NCBI GenBank assembly: GCA_022510925.1
Contig: JAFLSO010000006.1
Span: 1-64,000 of the forward strand
Length of the DNA stretch: 64,000 nt
Direction: 5' to 3'
DNA from: Treponema sp.
GTDB lineage: Bacteria > Spirochaetota > Spirochaetia > Treponematales > Treponemataceae
Below are positions 24,558-32,029 of the stretch, one piece after another; position 1 is the first letter of the stretch, and the number at the start of each line of letters is the position of its first letter. Made by a program: the position numbers and the translations under genes. Under the pieces are notes generated by a model that was not told the DNA's origin, searched no databases, and was given only the letters and a program-made list of their open reading frames with translations.

Positions 24558-26135
24558 ATGACTTTACTGCAAAGCATTGTGGAGTTTTTCCAATCAATAT
24601 TTATGGCATCCTCGCCGGAAGTAAAGAAACGGCAGGCCCTGCGCAAAATAGAGAATGATTTGAAGAATTCCACGCCTGTTTTGTATAAGAATGAGATGGT
24701 TCAGGTGAATTTCGCGGAGACGCTGCGTGTGCTGTGCATCAACACCAAGCCCATAGGAGATCTTCTGGCGGAAACCATTTGCAGCGAGGACCTGAACCTT
24801 TCCCGCCGCTACGAGGAGCAGCTCCTGTTCACGGGATTCGACGCTGAGGCAAAGGACATTCTCTCCAACATGGAGTACGACCGCAGGAAAGAGGGAGCCA
24901 GGAACGCCCAGTCAGTGTCGCGTTTTCTTGAGAGCGAGCACCGCCAGCTGGAGAAAGTAGTGAGGCAGCTTAACAGCCCGGACTTTCTGAAAATAGACGC
25001 GGTAATAAATAAAATCAAGCAGCTTAACGACATCTGCAAATACAGCTATGTGACGGCGCTCCGGCTTTTTGACTCCAATTTCTCGCCCATAGCGAATTAC
25101 ACGCCCAGCTTCAGCTATCTTTCCGCGGATTTGCTTGAGACATCGCTCATGGACCTTTACTACGTGCTGGCGGGCATGGACATAACCGTCTCGCTGAACA
25201 AAGCCGTGCTGGCCCTGGCGCAGCTTAAGAACGGCGGAGAGCTCAGCCCCCAGGCGGCCAACTCTCTTACGGGCAACCTAAAGAAAATACAGAACATCTG
25301 CAAGAACATATTCACCAAAACCACTCTCATAAATCTTATCCGCATCGCTAAAAAGGACCCTGATTTTACCCCGGGACAGGCATCCTATCAGACCAACCAG
25401 AGGCAGCAGTACGCGGACTATCTGGAGAACCGTTTCCATGTGGACGAGTCCCGCCTTAAGAACGAGCTTCAGGATGAGAAAATCATAAGCCAGGTGCATG
25501 CGCTTTTCGGCGACAAACAGCTTCTTTATCTGAGCGGCTACGGCCAGGGGCTGAACGACCAGCTTAAGCAGAGCACGCCCTGCTCATTCAGCTACGTACT
25601 GCCCGTGCAGGTCCTCAAGACGTTCATAACCGACTTCTACGAGAACGGCGCCCGCATCCTCCTGAACGACATCGTAATCGAAGGATTTTTCAACAACCCG
25701 GTGTACAAATCGGAATTCTCCGCGATAGTTTTCGCCTGCAACGAGGCCGTGGACAGAATCGCGGAGTTCGAGCAGCTTTTCACGCGCGGCGGGGAATTTG
25801 ACGAGGCAATCATAGTGAGCCTCATCCACGACAGCCACAAGGAGGCCTCCCTGGTATCGCAGCTAAAGGCCACCGTGGACAAAGCGAACAAAAGGGCAAA
25901 GGACCTGCTGCAGACAGAGGCGAACAACATCTTCGCCCTTTCCAAGAAAATCACCGACATAATACTGGAGTCCAAAAAGCCCAGCTCAGACGTAATAACG
26001 AACCTAAAGATGCTCATGATTTCCTCACGCAACAGGGCGAGCGCCGAGCAGGTGGAGAAGCAAGAGGGTCTTCTGAAAATTTTTCTTGAAATAATGAAGA
26101 ATTATGTTATAATTGGTAACATTGACAAGAAATAG
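24558..26135 (+). CDS. conserved treponemal protein, DUF5312-like
   Basis: Encodes 525 residues, largely alpha-helical and hydrophilic, with no signal peptide or clear membrane segment. The N-terminus (LQSIVEFFQSIFMASSPEVK) is amphipathic and might touch the membrane. I connect it with the DUF5312 family of Treponema from the general look of this N-terminus and length, not from a search. There are no recognisable catalytic motifs. It precedes a GAF-GGDEF protein by nine bases, but that gene appears to have its own promoter inside this one. Function unknown. Confidence 0.65.
   Translation: MTLLQSIVEFFQSIFMASSPEVKKRQALRKIENDLKNSTPVLYKNEMVQVNFAETLRVLCINTKPIGDLLAETICSEDLNLSRRYEEQLLFTGFDAEAKDILSNMEYDRRKEGARNAQSVSRFLESEHRQLEKVVRQLNSPDFLKIDAVINKIKQLNDICKYSYVTALRLFDSNFSPIANYTPSFSYLSADLLETSLMDLYYVLAGMDITVSLNKAVLALAQLKNGGELSPQAANSLTGNLKKIQNICKNIFTKTTLINLIRIAKKDPDFTPGQASYQTNQRQQYADYLENRFHVDESRLKNELQDEKIISQVHALFGDKQLLYLSGYGQGLNDQLKQSTPCSFSYVLPVQVLKTFITDFYENGARILLNDIVIEGFFNNPVYKSEFSAIVFACNEAVDRIAEFEQLFTRGGEFDEAIIVSLIHDSHKEASLVSQLKATVDKANKRAKDLLQTEANNIFALSKKITDIILESKKPSSDVITNLKMLMISSRNRASAEQVEKQEGLLKIFLEIMKNYVIIGNIDKK
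26086..26113 (+). promoter_or_regulatory. internal promoter for the GGDEF gene
   Basis: TTGAAA (26086-26091), 16-base spacer, TATAAT (26108-26113), located within the 3' end of the preceding gene. The leader to the ATG at 26145 is about 25 bases. Confidence 0.45.
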
Positions 26136-26144
26136 GCTGAATTG

Positions 26145-27332
26145 ATGGCAAAATCACCTAAAAAACTGACCGGCAAAACCAGGACTCCTAGGACACAGAG
26201 AAGCGTTGTGTTAGAGGAGGTTTCTCTTTCTGAGAAAATTTCCCAGTACGAGAAACAGATGTATGATTTACGCCAGCTTCTTGAGATTTCGCGCTCGCTT
26301 TGCACCACGCTGGAGCTTCCTACACTTATAGAATCCATACTCTACACCACCATGGCGCAGATGCATGTTCTGGGCGCAGGGATTTTCATCCAGGAGACCA
26401 TAGACAGCACTTTTTACGTACTGGGGAACTATTACAACGGCCTGGACGTGGACCCCGCCATTGAATACAAGCTTCCTGTGACCGGCAGGCTGGTGGACAT
26501 ACTGAGCAATTCCGGCCACGCGTACACCATGGGCGAGCTGAAGGAGCTTGCGCCCAAAAGCAAGGACGTGGCTTTCCTGGACTCCCTTAAGCCCACCCTG
26601 GTCATTCCGCTTATCCTCAAGAACAGGCTCAACGGCATACTCGTTTTGGGCGAGCGCATAAAAATAGACGGCAGCTCATCGGAGTACACAGAGTACGAGA
26701 AGGACGAGATTTACAACATCTCATCGCTCGCGGCCATAGCGGTGAACAACGCGTCGCTCGTGGAGCAGTCATCCACTGACATGATGACCCATCTTAAGCT
26801 CAAGTACTATTTCTTTAACGTGCTCACTGACAAGCTTGACTCGGCATACGCGCAGAACCAACCTTTAAGCGTGCTTATGTTCGACGTGGACTTCTTCAAG
26901 AAATTCAACGACAATTACGGCCATGCCTGCGGCGACTACGTGCTTCAGACCGTGGCGGAAATCATAAAGACCAGCATAAGGAGCCAGGACATGGCATCCC
27001 GCTACGGAGGCGAGGAATTCACCGTGATGCTGGTGAACACGAACAAAAAAGAGGCGCTTCGCGTGGCGGAGAGAATACGTAAGAACGTGGACTCAAAGGA
27101 CTTTTTCTATGAGGGCCAGCATCTGCATATCACAATCTCCGGCGGGGCGAGCGTATTTTCCACGGACACAAATCCCGTTACCTCCGCCAAAGTTCTGGTG
27201 GACCAGGCGGATCAGGCACTGTACATATCCAAGCGCAACGGACGAAACCGCATAACCTACGCGGAGCCGGCAATGCTCGCCGCCATGGGGCTTCCTTTAA
27301 TGCAGGAGCAGTCATTGCCAGATGACCATTAG
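26145..27332 (+). CDS. GAF-GGDEF diguanylate cyclase
   Basis: Encodes 395 residues. A short coiled region (SEKISQYEKQMYDLRQLLEI) is followed by a GAF sensor domain at about 50-205 and a GGDEF domain at about 220-380. The active site GGEEF is intact (about 288-292), and the inhibitory site RSQD lies exactly five residues before it, so the enzyme should make cyclic di-GMP and be subject to product inhibition. No membrane segments, so it senses a cytoplasmic signal. A TTG at 26142 is also in frame; the adjacent ATG at 26145 is preferred. The gene overlaps the next by 11 bases. Confidence 0.92.
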   Translation: MAKSPKKLTGKTRTPRTQRSVVLEEVSLSEKISQYEKQMYDLRQLLEISRSLCTTLELPTLIESILYTTMAQMHVLGAGIFIQETIDSTFYVLGNYYNGLDVDPAIEYKLPVTGRLVDILSNSGHAYTMGELKELAPKSKDVAFLDSLKPTLVIPLILKNRLNGILVLGERIKIDGSSSEYTEYEKDEIYNISSLAAIAVNNASLVEQSSTDMMTHLKLKYYFFNVLTDKLDSAYAQNQPLSVLMFDVDFFKKFNDNYGHACGDYVLQTVAEIIKTSIRSQDMASRYGGEEFTVMLVNTNKKEALRVAERIRKNVDSKDFFYEGQHLHITISGGASVFSTDTNPVTSAKVLVDQADQALYISKRNGRNRITYAEPAMLAAMGLPLMQEQSLPDDH

Positions 27333-28158
27333 ACTCTTAAAATCACGCGCGGCCGCAGTCTTAATGGCCATGAGCATTACGCTAGCGGCGGGCGCGCAGA
27401 GCATCTCCCAGAAAGAGCAGCTGCGCATACAGATATGGGCGGACTTAGATCCGTTTCCCGGAAGCTTTGAGGACTCCCCGGACACGGAGGACCTTCCGGG
27501 CCTCTCGGCGGTCGCTGTTCCGCAGGAAAACTATTCAGGCGACAAGGATACGGCGCAGGATTCCGGCAGGAAAAACGGGAACGCCGCAGGAAACAGGCGC
27601 TTCATAAATTCCGCTGAGGCTGACATGGAGCCGTTCAGGTTCGCCATAGAGCGCGCCAAAGAGACGGCCCCTTTCCTTATGTCGGGAATGCTCAGCGGCT
27701 GGAAATTCGACTACACTCCCTCCGACAAATTGCGCGGCGTGGAGGAATGGTGGGAATTCTCAGAGACGGCTCCCTTTAATCCCGGCGTAAACCACATAAC
27801 GTATCACAATCCGCGCGTGCAGGACGGCAAACTTTTATGCTGGGCATACTGCGACCGCACCTCCATGCAGCAGAACGAGTATGAGCGCTGGGCATCGCTG
27901 AATCATCCCAGAATCCGCGGACAGGGAACCGGCCCTGTCGAGAAAGGCTTTGACGGCATAAAAGAAGCGTGCGGACAGGCGGTAAAAAACGCGGTGCACG
28001 AATACTGGCGCACGCAGGTAAAGAACAAGCCCAAGGAGATAAGCGGCTCTGTCCTTGTAATCAGAACTCCCAGAATTTATGTAAAAGATGGTAATTACGT
28101 GGTAGAACTTGATTTTTTTTTAGAAACTGATAGAATAGTGGGGTACACTATCTACTGA
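27322..28158 (+). CDS. secreted protein of unknown function
   Basis: Encodes 278 residues with a signal peptide (RLLKSRAAAVLMAMSITLAA, cleavage near AGA-Q). After a low-complexity acidic and glycine/asparagine-rich section at about 50-95, the rest is a compact domain containing WEFSETAPFNPGVNHITYHN and a C-terminal segment GSVLVIRTPRIYVKDGNYVV. I do not recognise the family. The start overlaps the end of the GGDEF gene by 11 bases. A poly-T-containing promoter for the next gene lies in its 3' end. Confidence 0.7.
   Translation: MTIRLLKSRAAAVLMAMSITLAAGAQSISQKEQLRIQIWADLDPFPGSFEDSPDTEDLPGLSAVAVPQENYSGDKDTAQDSGRKNGNAAGNRRFINSAEADMEPFRFAIERAKETAPFLMSGMLSGWKFDYTPSDKLRGVEEWWEFSETAPFNPGVNHITYHNPRVQDGKLLCWAYCDRTSMQQNEYERWASLNHPRIRGQGTGPVEKGFDGIKEACGQAVKNAVHEYWRTQVKNKPKEISGSVLVIRTPRIYVKDGNYVVELDFFLETDRIVGYTIY
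28109..28136 (+). promoter_or_regulatory. promoter of the small secreted protein gene
   Basis: TTGATT (28109-28114), 16-base spacer carrying a run of T, TAGAAT (28131-28136), inside the preceding coding region. Confidence 0.45.
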
Positions 28159-28175
28159 TTTTCCAGGAGGAAAAT

Positions 28176-28625
28176 ATGAAAAAAACAGCAGCATTTCTTG
28201 TAGCGGCAGTTTTAGGAACAGCAGTTATTTTTGCGCAAAACGCTTTAGAAGAGACAAGCGAGACTTACACAGAGACCACAGTTCAGAAAATCTCCATAGA
28301 AGATAAATATGGCGACCTTCATCCTAAGGCAAAGAATGTGACAATAACCCTTGAATACACGGAGCTTACGGGCGAGGTCCGTTTTTATTACACATGCATG
28401 GCTTCCTCGTTTGATCAGGGCGAGGCCATGAACACCGCCATCTCTGTATTTGAGGACTTTGCCAAGGAGCACAAATACCGTAACTATCAGTACCGCGCCA
28501 AAGATAAAACAAAATACTTCAAGGACGGACGCGGCGTAAGGTTCGCCACATACGAGTCTTTCGTCATATTCACAGGGCGCACCCGCGCGTTCGGCATACC
28601 TGACTACGACATAGAAACCAGATAA
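28176..28625 (+). CDS. small secreted protein of unknown function
   Basis: Encodes 149 residues with a signal peptide (KKTAAFLVAAVLGTAVIFAQ). The mature part starts with a threonine/glutamate-rich linker, then a small alpha/beta domain with the repeated look of KYRNYQYRAKDKTKYFKDG. The Shine-Dalgarno AGGAGG is the best in this region, suggesting high translation. It lies between another secreted unknown and pheS. Family not recognised. Confidence 0.72.
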   Translation: MKKTAAFLVAAVLGTAVIFAQNALEETSETYTETTVQKISIEDKYGDLHPKAKNVTITLEYTELTGEVRFYYTCMASSFDQGEAMNTAISVFEDFAKEHKYRNYQYRAKDKTKYFKDGRGVRFATYESFVIFTGRTRAFGIPDYDIETR

Positions 28626-28643
28626 TCAAGTTGGAATAAAAAA

Positions 28644-30203
28644 TTGGCAGACATTAAAACACTCATCAAGAACCTGCACCCGCTGGAGACTAAGGTGCTT
28701 TTAAAGTACGGGCTCAAGGATGAGCTTACCTCAGAGAAGCTTGTCCGCGAGCTGAACTACAAGGAAGGTCATGCGAACCAGGCGTTCAGCTGGCTTTTAG
28801 GCAAGCAGCTTCTGGCGGAGACAAGCCGCACTCCCCACACATATTTTGAGCTCACGGATTACGGACACGCCGTGGCAAAGAACGGGCTTTCAGAGGAGCG
28901 CATTATAAACTTCCTCAAAGAGAACGGCGCCAAAACCCTGCCCGAGATAGCGGCGGGCCTGGGAATAGAGAACAAGGACGTGGGCTCCGCGTTCGGCACG
29001 CTGAGCAAAGAAGGCGTCCTGCGGATGAATGCCGAAAAAAAGGCGGAGCATACCGGCGCCCCAAATCCCGCCCGCATAGAAATCACAAAGAATCTTCTGG
29101 AGAAGGCGCTTGCCTCCGAGCAGGGGCAGCTGGACGCGGCGAATCTTTCCAAGACAGAGATAGAGACCATGGCGGGGCTTACGAAGAAACGCGGCGTGAG
29201 CGACACCCCGTTCAAGACCATAGAGCGCGAGACCGTGGCATACAAGCTTACGGAGGCGTTCAGCCAGATAGTGGACGCCCTTAAAACCGCCGGCATCACC
29301 GGTAACGAGATAGGAGAGGTGACGCCCTCCATGCTTGCCTCCGGCGAATGGAAAAAAGGCACTTTCCGCGGCTACAACATAGCCGTTCCGCCGGCACGCA
29401 TCATTCCCGGCCGCACGAACCCTTACGTTCAGTTTCTGGAAAGCGTAAAGGACAAGTTATGCTCCCTGGGATTCCAGGAATTTGACGGCCCGCTCGTGGA
29501 GACGGAATTCTGGAACGGAGACGCGCTGTTCATGCCGCAGTTCCATGCCGCCCGGGACATCCACGACGTTTACCGCATAAAAAATCCCACTCACGCTAAA
29601 TTCATAGAGGAGCCGTATCTGAGCAACGTGGCCGCGGTGCATAAAAACGGGGGAAATTCCGGAAGCCGCGGATGGAACTACGAGTTCGACAAGGAGTTCA
29701 CGCGCAGGCTTATAATGCGCAGCCAGGGCACGGTCCTTTCGGCGCATCAGCTGCACAAGGCTGAGATTCCGGGAAAATATTTCGGCATAGCGCGGTGCTT
29801 CCGCTACGACAAAGTGGACGCCACTCACCTTTCGGATTTTTATCAGACGGAGGGCATTGTTCTGGGCGACAACGTGAACCTGCGCACTCTGCTGGGATTC
29901 CTAAGGATGTTCGCGGTGGAGATAGCGGGCGCAACGGAAGTTAAATATGTCCCGGGTTATTTCCCGTTCACCGAGCCGTCCATAGAGGTGCACATAAAGC
30001 ATCCTAAGCTTGGCTGGTTTGAGCTGGGAGGCTCAGGAATTTTCCGTCCCGAGGTCACAAAGGCCATGGGCATTGACGTTCCTGTGCTGGCCTGGGGAAT
30101 AGGCATAGACAGAATGGCGCTTATGGCATTAGGTCTTAATGATTTGCGTGAGCTGTTCTGTGAGGACATAGAGCGCGTAAGGCTGCGCAAGGCAAGGTTC
30201 TAG
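28644..30203 (+). CDS. pheS: phenylalanyl-tRNA synthetase alpha subunit, archaeal/eukaryotic type
   Basis: A 519-residue catalytic subunit. The first ~170 residues are tandem winged-helix modules (HPLETKVLLKYGL, LNYKEGHANQAFSWLL) as in archaeal and cytosolic eukaryotic enzymes, not the coiled coil of usual bacterial PheS. The class II core includes GPLVETEFWNGDALFMPQFH, LIMRSQGTVLSAHQL and the C-terminal GIGIDRMALMALGLNDLREL. Spirochaetes are known to carry this laterally acquired type. The start is TTG at 28644; it gives the conserved MADIKTLIKNLHPLE start and no ATG does. pheT is not adjacent. Confidence 0.93.
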   Translation: MADIKTLIKNLHPLETKVLLKYGLKDELTSEKLVRELNYKEGHANQAFSWLLGKQLLAETSRTPHTYFELTDYGHAVAKNGLSEERIINFLKENGAKTLPEIAAGLGIENKDVGSAFGTLSKEGVLRMNAEKKAEHTGAPNPARIEITKNLLEKALASEQGQLDAANLSKTEIETMAGLTKKRGVSDTPFKTIERETVAYKLTEAFSQIVDALKTAGITGNEIGEVTPSMLASGEWKKGTFRGYNIAVPPARIIPGRTNPYVQFLESVKDKLCSLGFQEFDGPLVETEFWNGDALFMPQFHAARDIHDVYRIKNPTHAKFIEEPYLSNVAAVHKNGGNSGSRGWNYEFDKEFTRRLIMRSQGTVLSAHQLHKAEIPGKYFGIARCFRYDKVDATHLSDFYQTEGIVLGDNVNLRTLLGFLRMFAVEIAGATEVKYVPGYFPFTEPSIEVHIKHPKLGWFELGGSGIFRPEVTKAMGIDVPVLAWGIGIDRMALMALGLNDLRELFCEDIERVRLRKARF

Positions 30204-30244
30204 AGGCGGAACATCGCCCTAAATGAAAATACGGTCCGCGCGGT

Positions 30245-30883
30245 TTAAGTCCGGGCCAAATCTATATTCTCTCCCAGAATTCCCACGAACGCGCCTTTTG
30301 CGGCAGGCCTTCCCTCCGCATGGGAGACAAGCCATTTGTTCCGCATCCACAGAAGCTTATCCTCGGCGCTGAGCGCTGTATGCTCACCGAGCGAAGTGTT
30401 GGTCCCACGGGGAAGCACAACCGCCACTCTGAAACCGGAGCTTCCCGGAACGGCGCAGGGAGCAAAATGCAGCGTGGTCTCGTAAATCTGCGCTATGGTG
30501 CCGGCGGGAACCCTAAAAGCGCGGGCGCAGTCAGAGCTTATGGTAAGGTCATCGGAGAGCTCCTGCACTCTCGCAAGCAGAAGTATTATGTCGTCAGCAG
30601 GAATGTCAAGCTCACTTCCGCGGTGGTACTCCCATGCGTTGAGCTTTGTGTTAAATCCGTTGCACCATCCCACCTGGACGGGCATCCCCGCATATACATT
30701 TTTCTGCATGAGGCCGCTTACCTCCAGACCCTCCAAGCGCTCATCGGACGCCTGGTACTGCGTGCTGTCCGCGGGGCAGGGCGTCTCTTCCCTGAGCTTT
30801 CTCAGCAGAGGCTCCACGTCATAGCCTGAGATAACTTTTCCGTAAGGCGCGAACTCTTTAGAAAAAACGCTCTCGATTATCAT
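30245..30883 (-). CDS. DUF4867-like protein
   Basis: Encodes 212 residues, no signal peptide. The layout, with CPADSTQYQASDERLEG, VQVGWCNGFNTKLNAWEYHRGSE shown in part, and FRVAVVLPRGTN, resembles DUF4867 proteins, a cupin-like family often found near sugar genes in Firmicutes. The histidine-glutamate motif WEYHRGSE and the late histidine TLHFAPC could bind metal. It is downstream of the OhrR-like regulator by 45 bases and may be in the same transcript. Assignment is from memory of the family pattern. Confidence 0.6.
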   Translation of the reverse strand: MIIESVFSKEFAPYGKVISGYDVEPLLRKLREETPCPADSTQYQASDERLEGLEVSGLMQKNVYAGMPVQVGWCNGFNTKLNAWEYHRGSELDIPADDIILLLARVQELSDDLTISSDCARAFRVPAGTIAQIYETTLHFAPCAVPGSSGFRVAVVLPRGTNTSLGEHTALSAEDKLLWMRNKWLVSHAEGRPAAKGAFVGILGENIDLART

Positions 30884-30928
30884 CGCATCATTTCCTTATA
30901 AAACAAGCGTAAGAATTCCGGGAGAATC

Positions 30929-31387
30929 TCACTCCTCATCCCCGCGGCTTTCTTTGAATCCGTTAAGAACTTTATACAGCAGGGCATAAAGCGTGCGGGC
31001 ATCATGCTCATCCAGGCAGACGCACTCAGCCATACGGCCCGGAATAAGGCTGGCCTTCTCCTTAAGCCGCTCGCCCTCGGCCGTTATGCAGACCAGAACA
31101 TTCCTTTCGTCTTTCTGCATCCGGGCTCGGGTTATGTAGCGCTTGGCCTCCAGCTTTTTAAGCACGGGGGTCAGGGTTCCGCTGTCCAAGAAAAGGAACT
31201 GCCCCAGCTCCTTTACGTTCATCTGCTTTTTCTCCCACAGCACCATCATGGTGATGTACTGCGTGTACGTCAAGTCCAGTTTGTCCAGAAACGGCTTGTA
31301 GCGCTTTATCATCTCCTTGGACGCGGCGTACAGCGGAAAGCAGATTTGATTGGCGAGCTTAAGGCAGTCGTAGTTCTTCTCTTCCAT
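30929..31387 (-). CDS. MarR family regulator, OhrR/MgrA-like
   Basis: A 152-residue winged-helix repressor. The N-terminal LANQICFPLYAASK carries Cys16 in the position of the peroxide-sensing cysteine of OhrR (usual pattern LDNQLCFALY). The DNA-binding helix region LGQFLFLDSGTLTPVLKKLE and wing KDERNVLVCIT follow. A second cysteine at residue 8 and a pair near the C-terminus (ECVC) are extra. It lies five bases after the glutathione peroxidase gene, so it probably regulates that gene and itself in response to organic peroxides. Confidence 0.85.
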   Translation of the reverse strand: MEEKNYDCLKLANQICFPLYAASKEMIKRYKPFLDKLDLTYTQYITMMVLWEKKQMNVKELGQFLFLDSGTLTPVLKKLEAKRYITRARMQKDERNVLVCITAEGERLKEKASLIPGRMAECVCLDEHDARTLYALLYKVLNGFKESRGDEE

Positions 31388-31392
31388 GGCAT

Positions 31393-31869
31393 CTATAAAA
31401 GCGCGGCGATTTTTGAGTCGATTTTCTCGGGCGTGTCCGTTGGCGCGAAGCGTGAAACCACATTGCCCTGGCGGTCCACCAGGAATTTAGTGAAATTCCA
31501 TTTGATTTTGCTGCCCATGACGCCTTTTTTCTGCTTCTTTAAGAAAGTGTAAAGAGGGCTTTCGTCAGCGCCGTTCACGTTGATTTTGGCCAGCTGGGGA
31601 AACTGCGTCTTATACTTAAGCGTGCAGAATTCGTGGATCTCCTCGTTGGTGCCGGGAGCCTGCCCCGCAAACTGATTGCACGGAAAATCCAGAATCTCCA
31701 GTCCTTTCTCATGATATTTCTCATACAGCTCCTCAAGGCCCTTATACTGCGGCGTGAATCCGCAGCCGGTGGCGGTGTTCACCACCAGCATGACTTTGCC
31801 CTCAAAATTCTTAAGCGGCACGTCGTTCCCCTTCCCGTCCTTTACTGTGAATGAATAGATTGAGTCCAT
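31393..31869 (-). CDS. glutathione peroxidase family thiol peroxidase
   Basis: A 158-residue thioredoxin-fold peroxidase. Cys36 in NTATGCGFTPQY is the peroxidatic residue (cysteine, not selenocysteine); FPCNQF (Cys64) and WNFTKFLVDRQG with the conserved Trp and Asn complete the site. The presence of Cys82 and the small size suggest a thioredoxin-dependent enzyme reducing hydroperoxides. I chose the ATG at 31869 behind AAGGAG; an earlier in-frame start gives an unlikely basic extension. First gene of a short operon with the OhrR-like regulator. Confidence 0.92.
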   Translation of the reverse strand: MDSIYSFTVKDGKGNDVPLKNFEGKVMLVVNTATGCGFTPQYKGLEELYEKYHEKGLEILDFPCNQFAGQAPGTNEEIHEFCTLKYKTQFPQLAKINVNGADESPLYTFLKKQKKGVMGSKIKWNFTKFLVDRQGNVVSRFAPTDTPEKIDSKIAALL

Positions 31870-31927
31870 AATCTTCTCCTTCTCCGCGGCAATATCCCGC
31901 CGCATCTAATAAACTTTGCTTAATTAA

Positions 31928-31956
31928 ATTGTACACTATCTAATTGCAAATGTCAA
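31928..31956 (-). promoter_or_regulatory. promoter and probable MarR operator of the peroxidase operon
   Basis: On the minus strand TTGACA (31951-31956), 17-base spacer, TACAAT (31928-31933). The region around the -10 is AT-rich with TTAATTAA and AATTGTACA elements, the style of OhrR operators (TACAATT/AATTGTA). It faces the GH95 promoter. Confidence 0.6.
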
Positions 31957-31981
31957 CATCACGCGCTGAAAAATTTTTATG

Positions 31982-32010
31982 TTGTCACAGTCTGATGTAA
32001 ACTGTACAAT
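31982..32010 (+). promoter_or_regulatory. promoter of the GH95-like gene
   Basis: TTGTCA (31982-31987), 17-base spacer, TACAAT (32005-32010). The short leader contains AAGGAAAT before the ATG at 32030. Confidence 0.6.
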
Positions 32011-32029
32011 ACAAGTCAAGGAAATAAGA

